Shown: piece by piece, positions 14,116-20,277 of the stretch
Layout: every line of letters starts with the position of its first letter
Position numbering within the stretch: position 1 is the first letter of the stretch
Assembly: GCA_001586965.3 (NCBI GenBank)
Contig: LUCW03001726.1
Location: forward strand, 72,501 to 92,777
Reading direction: 5' to 3'
Length of the DNA stretch: 20,277 nt
Source of the DNA: Sphaeroforma sirkka
Lineage: Eukaryota; Opisthokonta; Ichthyosporea; Ichthyophonida
Program-made: the position numbers and the translations under genes
The notes under the pieces: model-generated
What the model was told of the DNA's origin: nothing
Databases searched by the model: none
What the model saw: only the letters and a program-made list of their open reading frames with translations

Positions 14116-15828
14116 ATGACCGGCCCCACTAAACGCCCACGTCGTGGTGATGGGGACGACAAAGACCACCGAAACGACACCTTTGTAGACCCGCTCCTAA
14201 ACAAACGGAGAAAGGTGCAGGTACAAAGCCGAGGCACTGGTACACAGAGGTATAGTAGCGACGAGAGCCGTAGTGGGAGTGGAGTTTCGAGTACAGAGCA
14301 AGTCGAGAAAGGAGACAAGTTGAGTGGTAGGACAGTTCATGGGGCGGACCAGGACATCGCAGAGAAAGGGACTGGTGAGGTGGGAACTGTACAGACCCAG
14401 GGCAAGAAGTTTATGTCCAAGTTTGAGAGGAAAAAGGCGAAGAAGCAATTCCAGGCCCTTCAGAAAAGGGCCACAGTCCAGGGACAGACGGGTGCAGTTG
14501 TGGACAATGAGAACGGTACCGGCGGTGCAGCATCCGCCGGTGGTGCTGGGGTGACTACAGCAGCTGAGGGGGCGGATGGGAGTGTGACGATGAAACCGGC
14601 GCCGAGGACAAAAGCACCAAAAAAAGGGGCCAGGTGCAAGGACACCCAAAAAACAGGGCAGGGGAGCACCCCACACACCCTAAACAGTCCACCGCCAATG
14701 TCAGCTGCGGCGCAGCGGGTACTGGACTCGTTGATGAATGGGGCAGAAAGTTCGGTACAAGCCAGTCCAGGCAGTACCAATGGGGCGAGAGCTAACGTAA
14801 AGGGGACGCTCTCGGACCGACTCAATCCAGACCACAAGTACTACGATGCACATCTCAAGACACAGTGGAAGACCTTCAGCAAGAGAGACAGGGCGCGCAT
14901 TGTGGCTGTGGACAAGGCCCAGATAGCCGCACACACACAGCACACCACAGACATACACCACCCCTTCCCGGCCAACCCAGACGATCACTGCGAGTCGCCG
15001 CCGGAGGCTTACCTACACATTGAGGGAGTGCTTGGCCTGGTTGCGGAGGTCAAGGGGTGCACCCGCGCGCAGTTGCGCATATACGACCCGTACTACTGTG
15101 CCGGGGCGATGGCACGGCACTTGGGCGAGCTTGGGTTCACTAGTGTTTACAACAAGTGCGAGGACTTCTACAGGGTTATAGCCCAGGGGACGGTCCCTGA
15201 GCACGATGTAGTGGTGACCAACCCACCATACAGTGGCGACCACGTGGACAGACTGTTGCAGTGGGTGGCTGGCAATGGCAAGCCGTTCTTGCTGCTCATG
15301 CCCAACTACTTTTTTGCCAAGCCGTACTATGCACCTGCGCTCGGCGGAGAGGACCGGGTCGGTGCAGAAATGTCCTATCTGTGCCCCCGTAAGCGGTATA
15401 ACTACTGGACCCCGAAGGGCATGCGTGAGGCGGATAAGGTTCAGAAACAGCACACAGGTGCTGGGGGATACCGAACATCCCCTTTCATCAGTTTCTGGTA
15501 TGTTAACCTGTTGCCTGTGATCTCACGGACGGATTTGTTCGCGTGGAACAGACGGCAGCGATGGGTTGACCCGACCGCACACGACACTACAACGGCAACG
15601 GTAGCCAGTGCCAGCAAAGGCGGCCATGGCAAGGGTACCACTGTGAAGAACAGGACACCCACACCATCTAGTAGTACGACTGAGAGTGCGGGGGATGGAG
15701 AGTCTGTAGTCAGTGGGAAGGGGTCTGTAGCGGCCACGTGGACGTCTGTGAGCACGTGCGCAGATGCGGTGGTGTTGTGCACCGGAGATACTCTGCCGCC
15801 AGCGGTGCAGCCACGCGGGTCGAACTGA
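14116..15828 (+). CDS. Intronless NPPY-motif methyltransferase-like protein
   Basis: This 570-codon frame starts at the ATG at 14116 (context CCAAATGA). The frame is open 24 bases further upstream, but only from a TTG. Residues 1-270 are low-complexity, basic and rich in Gly, Ala, Ser and Thr, with two nuclear-localisation-like clusters (TKRPRRGDGDDK and NKRRKVQ). Residues about 300-465 form a compact domain with DPYYCAG at 324-330, then a DVVVTNPPYSGDH segment with NPPYS at 369-373, then a hydrophobic FLLLMPNYF strand. N-P-P-Y is motif IV of SAM-dependent amino-methyltransferases, where it holds the target amine (adenine N6, cytosine N4 or glutamine). DPYYCAG could be motif I, though it lacks a full Gly-rich loop. 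The C-terminal 100 residues are again low-complexity. The substrate is unknown: DNA, RNA or protein are all possible. The coding sequence is clearly more GC-rich than its flanks, which also produces long antisense open frames that are not genes. The gene is nested between two minus-strand genes. Confidence 0.82.
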   Translation: MTGPTKRPRRGDGDDKDHRNDTFVDPLLNKRRKVQVQSRGTGTQRYSSDESRSGSGVSSTEQVEKGDKLSGRTVHGADQDIAEKGTGEVGTVQTQGKKFMSKFERKKAKKQFQALQKRATVQGQTGAVVDNENGTGGAASAGGAGVTTAAEGADGSVTMKPAPRTKAPKKGARCKDTQKTGQGSTPHTLNSPPPMSAAAQRVLDSLMNGAESSVQASPGSTNGARANVKGTLSDRLNPDHKYYDAHLKTQWKTFSKRDRARIVAVDKAQIAAHTQHTTDIHHPFPANPDDHCESPPEAYLHIEGVLGLVAEVKGCTRAQLRIYDPYYCAGAMARHLGELGFTSVYNKCEDFYRVIAQGTVPEHDVVVTNPPYSGDHVDRLLQWVAGNGKPFLLLMPNYFFAKPYYAPALGGEDRVGAEMSYLCPRKRYNYWTPKGMREADKVQKQHTGAGGYRTSPFISFWYVNLLPVISRTDLFAWNRRQRWVDPTAHDTTTATVASASKGGHGKGTTVKNRTPTPSSSTTESAGDGESVVSGKGSVAATWTSVSTCADAVVLCTGDTLPPAVQPRGSN

Positions 15829-16559
15829 AAGGGTAGTACACAACTCAACACCGATGGGCAAAAGGATGTTTGGACCATGGACCTACCAAAGTTTATATTA
15901 AACCAGACGAAAGTCTAGACAAAACAAACTAAACCTTAAACTGAACTGAAACAAACTAAAACCCTAAACTAAAATAAACGAAACCTAAAGCTACAACAAA
16001 CCAACCCCTAAACTACTACACTAAGGAGAGTCCTAACGGATAAAGGTTTTCGGGGAAATTCAAAATTAAAATTTTGTTTGCCAATGAAATGGTCCATAGC
16101 TTATAATTTGATTCATTGTCGAAAGTATCCTGTTGGCAATTCTGGGGGCACTTGTAAGTTTCGTTAAAGTTTGAAGCTTCTTCGATTTTATGTAAACTAC
16201 AAAAATCTCATGTTTTACGTACTATGACGTAAAAGAGGCGCCCAAATTTAGTATAGCAGAACCGACAACAAAAAAATTGGCGGGTAAACTTTCCAAGTTT
16301 ATTGATTCTAGGTTAACTATGTTTGCCCACTGATCCTAAAGGCTATGTCCAAGGAATGATATGGGAACTTTAAGTGATAGACACCGTTAATCTCTTGATC
16401 AATCAAGAATTCCGCATCTCCTGGTTCACTGCATTTTAAGTTAAATTCCCTAATACCCTAAAACCCTAAAACAGAAGCAATTGAACATTGCGACACACTG
16501 TGCCGTCATGTTTATTTAATCTATTCACTGTACCCCACAGTTACTGTTGTCACGTAATT
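15829..16559. other. 3' flank of the methyltransferase-like gene with telomere-like words
   Basis: AT-rich flank. ATTAAA at about 15897 and AATAAA at 15973-15978 (plus) are candidate poly(A) signals for the methyltransferase-like gene. AATAAA on the minus strand at 16511-16516 is a candidate for the START gene arriving from the right. CCCTAAA-like words occur at 15944-16015 and 16449-16470. I see no coding sequence. Confidence 0.5.
16511..16516 (-). terminator. Candidate poly(A) signal of the START-domain gene
   Basis: AATAAA in minus-strand sense, about 710 bases beyond the START gene's stop codon and just past the minisatellite. It would place the whole minisatellite in the 3' UTR. An unrecognised nearer variant signal cannot be excluded. 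Confidence 0.35.
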
Positions 16560-17215
16560 GCCTTCATACACTTATGGTGGATGTGACATAACAGCTGAGA
16601 AGGCGTTGCATCTTTGTGTATACTGATGCCCTTATTATCTTATAGTGGATGTGCCTGGACATATAGTGAATGTGCCGTGGCAGCTTAAAAGGCGTTGCAT
16701 CTGTGTGTAAACTGATGAGTGCCCCCATTAACTTGTAGTGAATGTGTATGGACTTAAAGTGAATGTGCCTAGACTTATAGTGAATGTGCCGTGGCAGCTG
16801 AGAAGGCATTGCATTGGTGTGTACTGCTGTGAGCTCCCATTCACTGATAGTTAATGTGCATTTAAATAGAAGCCGAGAAGGCGTTGCATCTGTGTGTATA
16901 CTGATGGGCGCCTCAATTAACTTATAGTGTATGTGTATGGACTTAAAGTTAATGTGCCATATATTAAAGTAAATGTGTCGTGCAGCTGAGAAGGCGTTCC
17001 ATCGGTGTGTACTACTGTGAGCTCCAATTATCTTATAGTGAATGTACACTTAAATAGAAGCTGAGAAGGCGTTGCATCTGTATGTATTGATAAGCACCCT
17101 CGTTAACTCATAGTGAATGTGAATTGGCAGCTGAGAACGCGTTGCATCTGTGTGTGATGAGTATGCCGTCGGTGTGTAATCATGTGTGGCCCTATTCACT
17201 TATTGTGAATGTGTC
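16560..17215. repeat. Minisatellite in the probable 3' UTR of the START gene
   Basis: Seven copies of a 'gagaaggcgttgcatctgtg' module (near 16597, 16690, 16799, 16876, 16989, 17064 and 17131) alternate with one to three copies of an 'acttatagtgaatgtg' module, so spacing varies between about 65 and 115 bases. It starts about 12 bases after the START gene's stop codon. The minus strand is open for 161 codons through the array (17049-16564) but has no ATG at its start, and its peptide is only the repeat (HIHYK, HTDATP units). Confidence 0.85.
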
Positions 17216-17226
17216 ATTTGGTGCGT

Positions 17227-19847
17227 TCACAGAAACTTCCACACCATGCCATTCTTCTCATTCCTCAGGTTTTCTCTGACCCTGCGCGAAGGGGTTTATC
17301 AATTTAGGGTTTTAGAGTTTGAGGGTGTGGGGTTTGGGGTTTAGGGTTTGGGGTTTAGGGGTGGGGTGCCGAAACGTCCGGATATATGGACAATAGGCCG
17401 TCGGAACACATCTTGTGAGCAGAGGTCAAGCAATGGTAGCAACTACATACAAGGGGACGTGCACAGCCCCATTAGATATCACTGTACATAAACTAAATGA
17501 ACATGTATAAACTAAATAAGAATATGTAGATTGAATGAACATATATAAACTGAATAAACATATGTAGATTAAATGAACCTATACAAACTACATAAACATA
17601 CAATGAACTACCCATCCCCACATACCTGAGGATAAACTCCATGATCGAGTGATTGAGCAACTCCAGCACATTCACATCCAATTCTGCGTTCAGGTCGAGC
17701 TGTGTATGTATCAAGCGGCGAAGTGAACGTGAGCGTATGAATGATGGTTTCCACCGTCCATGGTAAAGGCAAGAATACGTACACGCACACAACAGACATG
17801 GTCTAAAACAACTACCCCTCAACAAAACACAACAAAACACAACACACACACCCAAGCCCATATACTGAACAACCCCACACTAAGCATTGTCGTAAACCCT
17901 AAAACTCTAACACACCTCGTGGATGACTGTGCAGCGGTGTGCGTCTTCGGACAGTTTCTCCAGTACATAACCCGCGAAGGAGATGTGCCCTCGCACCCGT
18001 CCTGTTTGTGGGGGAGCCGCAGGGTGCTCAATGGACCTAATCACAGCCAACCGACGCCCGTCTGCGGCAGAGATGGGAGGAAAGTGGGTGGGTAGAGGGT
18101 TAGTACTTGGTGGTAGGTAGGATAGGGTCACTGGCCGGTTGGTAACCAAGGCAACTGACGGTTCGTTGCCATGGCAACTGACGGTTGGTTGATGTAGCAC
18201 AGTCAAGTGGCGCCCGTCACGGCATTGAAAGGAATGAGCATTTTTAGTGTATGCTCATTTAGACACTCGCACCAATGGACACGGACGAATATGCCACTCA
18301 CCCCTCTCCTCCCCTACAACTTGATACCAAGACACCCACCACGCACAAAACACTTGTAACCGAAACACTACAGTACACACATGTGGTACTAACGCTATAG
18401 TACACACATGTGGTACTAACGCTATAGTACACATACATATGGATAGGACAAGAATGAACCAATCACCAGTCCACTGTACGCGTGCCAACCCACACTCAAC
18501 TGACTTCTACACACCCGAGCCCTAAACCTCGAAACCCTAAACCCTAAAAGCACGCAAATAAACTATTGCGGCACCAATGCACCACTCGACAGACTCACCC
18601 TTCAGCTCCCGCTGCACCTGCAGGTACAAAAACTCGAACTTATAGGGCAGGTCATAGTCCTTGAGAGGCTCAATCAGATACGTTGGGGCGTAGTAGATGA
18701 TCTCCTCGTGCTCACGCAGTTGTTCGATCATCACAGATACGTTGCGGTTTCCTTTGGACACCATAAGGCCACGGGCCATGTCATCCTGGAATTGACCGCC
18801 TGCGGTGCGGAGTGTGGTGGTGTTAGTATGGTGATGGAGTGGTATGTGATATAGTAGAAAAGAACACGAACGTACGAAAACACACAAACAAACCAACAAA
18901 AACCAACAAATGTATATATGTATATACATATACATATATATATATCTAAATATATAATATAATATAATATATATACTTATACATATCTCAAGCGAGTATA
19001 ATGTGACCTACCAAATAATAAGTTGCCTTGGGAGCGGACGCATATCTGGCTATTGGCGTTTTTGCGGACCATTGTGCTGATGCCGGTGACTTTGTCCTGA
19101 GCATATGGCTCCCATTCACTAGCGTCATCCACATGTGAGATGAACTGAGTGATGGTCTCCTGAGAGTGTGCAGTGACGATTGAGTGAGTGTGTGTTGAAG
19201 GTGTGTGATGCTATAGCGTGCAGTGATACGTATATAACTTTTTAGGGTTGGGTGGTATATTAGGAGTCCCATGACTAATTATTCATACAAGTCTTATGAC
19301 TAATTGTTTTTACAAGTCACATGACTAATTGTTTATACGAGTCTTATAACTAATTGTTTATACAAGTATTATGACTAATTGTTTTTACGAGCCTTATAAC
19401 TAATTTATTCAATTCTTATGACCAATTGTTTATACAAGTCTAACGACTAATTGTTAATACAAGTTTTGTGACTAATTGTTCATACAAGTCATATGACCAA
19501 TTGTTTATACGAGCCTTATAACTTATGACTAATTGTATACGAGCCTTATAACTAATTTATACAAGTCTTATGACCAATTGTTTATACAAGTCTAATGACT
19601 ATTTGTTAATACAAGTTTTATGACTAATTGTTTATACAAGTCATATGACCAATTGTTTATACGAGCCTTATAACTAATTGTTTATACAAGTTTTATGACT
19701 AATTTTATACGAGCCTTATAACTAATTTATACAAGTCTTATCTCTAACTTCTGACCTGGACGAATACGAAACATGAACATAAGTGGCACAACAACAATAC
19801 AGGCAAGTACACCAGATACCACACGTACAATTAATAGTCACTCAAGA

Positions 19848-19894
<47 letters not shown>

Positions 19895-20108
19895 AACTGA
19901 CATTAACTTAGGCGTACATATACACATAGGCACACATATCAAACCCCAAAACCCTCAACGCATATAAGCACCAGATAACCATGGCAGCCACGAATCGTAC
20001 CGAGCACTTACATCGGAGATGTCCATGAATTTCTGGCGCTGCTCGTCGCTGCTGCAGACATTGGCCTTAATCTTTGCGTCGAAGGTCGACTTCTCTGGGG
20101 CAAAGTAG
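17227..20108 (-). CDS. Partial gene: START-type lipid-binding domain protein, last six exons
   Basis: Exons in transcript order are 20108-20012, 19159-19012, 18799-18599, 18061-17916, 17699-17626 and 17281-17227 (TGA at 17229-17227). All introns are GT-AG and phases match (0, 1, 1, 0, 2), giving 239 residues. The call rests on the second half of the domain: LYLQVQRELKDGRRLAVIRS, then IEHPAAPP, GRVRGHISFAGYVLEKL and CTVIHELDLNAEL. This matches the usual START pattern of paired strands, a 'S-V-x-H-P-x-x-P-P' segment, 'V-R-G-x-x-x-x-x-G-(Y/W)-x-I-E-P-L' and a closing helix (here LNHSIMEFILRVREN). START domains bind one lipid or sterol in a closed pocket for transfer or sensing. The ligand and localisation here are not predictable. 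The first half (ISHVDDASEWEPYAQDKVTG..) fits the N-terminal helix and first strands. Earlier exons lie beyond the right edge, so other domains may exist upstream. The C-terminus (KNGMVWKFL) is short with no membrane anchor. Confidence 0.85.
17285..17370 (-). repeat. C-rich telomere-like tract before the last START-gene acceptor
   Basis: In transcript (minus) sense this holds repeated CCCTAAA/CCCCAAAC words, about eight units, ending about 12 bases before the acceptor of the last exon (TTCGCGCAG). CCCTAAAC also resembles a branch-point sequence (CTAAC-like), so the tract could serve as the polypyrimidine/branch region. Confidence 0.65.
17371..17625 (-). other. Rest of the last START-gene intron, with a short repeat
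   Basis: Donor GTATGTGG at 17625. About 17485-17600 holds four to five copies of a 25-bp-like word ('aaactaaatgaacatgtat', 'gattgaatgaacatatataa'). There is no coding sequence. Confidence 0.6.
18139..18180. promoter_or_regulatory. Two tandem RFX X-box-like sites
   Basis: GTAACCAAGGCAAC (18142-18155) and GTTGCCATGGCAAC (18165-18178) both fit the X-box consensus GTNRCC-N(0-3)-RGYAAC bound by RFX winged-helix factors. The second is a perfect 14-base palindrome. Starts are 23 bases apart, about two helical turns. Both lie in the START-gene intron between exons 18799-18599 and 18061-17916. The flanking 'ggcaactgacggtt' is repeated, so the pair may have arisen by local duplication. Confidence 0.5.
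18362..18436. repeat. 30-bp tandem repeat, about 2.4 copies, in a START-gene intron
   Basis: Unit built on 'tagtacacacatgtggtact' followed by 'aacgc', with a 30-base period and two nearly identical copies. Each contains the palindrome CACATGTG. Confidence 0.85.
18515..18550 (-). repeat. Telomere-like tract just inside a START-gene intron
   Basis: In transcript (minus) sense this reads TTTTAGGGTTTAGGGTTTCG followed by AGGTTTAGGG, about 50 bases after the donor at 18598. It is short and degenerate, so it is an interstitial motif and not a chromosome end. Confidence 0.75.
18909..18976. repeat. TA-rich simple sequence in a START-gene intron
   Basis: TATATGTATATACATATACA-type simple sequence followed by ATATAATATAATATA, within the intron between exons 19159-19012 and 18799-18599, about 35-100 bases after its donor. 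Confidence 0.8.
19265..19745. repeat. 25-bp minisatellite (about 19 copies) with higher-order order
   Basis: Tandem copies of a unit close to 'tacaagtcttatgactaatt' plus 'gttta', with variants (acgagccttataact, gaccaattgtttat). The order of variants repeats: a block starting 'gagccttataactaattta' recurs near 19389, 19543 and 19710, giving a higher-order period of about 154-167 bases. It fills much of the intron between START-gene exons 20108-20012 and 19159-19012. Confidence 0.9.
19848..19892. repeat. TA microsatellite in a START-gene intron
   Basis: Near-pure (TA)n run of about 44 bases about 120 bases after the donor at 20011. The short open frame crossing it is not a gene. Confidence 0.9.
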
Positions 20109-20277
20109 CTGTGCACACACAGTGACAGCAAATGAGCACACAGACCAAAGGTGTCAATGTGTCATACGGAATGACACGCCATGCGACACTAAGAATATTC
20201 CCGAATGGTATCATGGGAGTGTCAGTGATAGTTACTGTCAATAAGTATTTATGACGTTGATTTGATATTTAGGGTTT
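20109..20277 (-). other. Intron upstream of the first visible START-gene exon
   Basis: This ends in the acceptor GTGTGTGCACAG before 20108. No exon is seen up to the window edge. AAACCCTAAAT (minus sense) lies at the edge, another telomere-like word in C-rich orientation on the acceptor side. Confidence 0.6.

Noticed and set aside
14197-15878. Several antisense open frames of 95-159 codons opposite the methyltransferase-like gene
   Set aside because: GC-rich coding sequence has few stops on the other strand. The plus frame is longer, starts with a good ATG and contains the NPPY motif.
16564-17049. A 161-codon minus-strand frame as a repeat-protein gene
   Set aside because: It starts from GTG with no ATG at the start, lies in a minisatellite directly after the START stop codon, and the peptide is only the repeat unit. 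It is kept as a finding about the 3' UTR.
17300-17360. TTTAGGG-like repeats as evidence of a chromosome end
   Set aside because: The tracts are short, degenerate, in both orientations and inside introns. There is no long uniform terminal array and genes lie on both sides.

Overview
This is a window of nuclear DNA from an intron-rich eukaryote. Genes are split by short GT-AG introns, and the intervening DNA is full of TA/CA microsatellites, minisatellites and scattered telomere-like TTTAGGG/CCCTAAA words. The gene content (a Ras-association domain protein, a START lipid-transfer domain protein, an Agd3-like secreted deacetylase, and intronic sites that match animal/fungal RFX X-boxes) fits a unicellular opisthokont, perhaps an ichthyosporean-type protist. 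That placement is inference from content only.

Layout. (1) 202-3585, minus strand: the middle of a gene of at least six exons encoding a charged helical segment, an RA-like domain and a helical region. It runs off the left edge, and its 5' end is not resolved. Its introns hold a 46-bp minisatellite, a partial tandem duplication that copies a splice donor, and telomere-like tracts. (2) About 3.6-6.76 kb: gene-poor, TA-dominated low-complexity DNA. (3) 6.76-8.1 kb: unique sequence with unresolved open stretches. (4) 8208-10970, minus: a complete four-exon gene for a 761-residue secreted polysaccharide deacetylase of the Agd3 (CE18) type. (5) 10.97-12.77 kb: unique sequence with one possible small ORF pointing away from the deacetylase gene. 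(6) 12.77-13.97 kb: TA microsatellites, including a pure 137-bp tract. (7) 14116-15828, plus: an intronless, GC-rich gene for a protein with a disordered basic N-terminus and an NPPY-type methyltransferase-like core. (8) 16.56-17.22 kb: a minisatellite lying just downstream of the START gene's stop codon, probably in its 3' UTR. (9) 17227-20108, minus: the last six exons of a START-domain gene, running off the right edge. Its introns hold a 25-bp minisatellite, a 30-bp repeat and two tandem X-box-like sites.

All exon junctions given for the three spliced genes keep the reading frame across phases 0, 1 and 2. This is the main support for the models, most of whose exons are too short to stand out as long ORFs. 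I see no operon-like or defence-like gene set. The genes appear functionally independent. The best candidate for something not described before is the strand polarity of telomere-like tracts in the introns of the two flanking genes: G-rich (TTTAGGG sense) words on the donor side and C-rich (CCCTAAA sense) words on the acceptor side.
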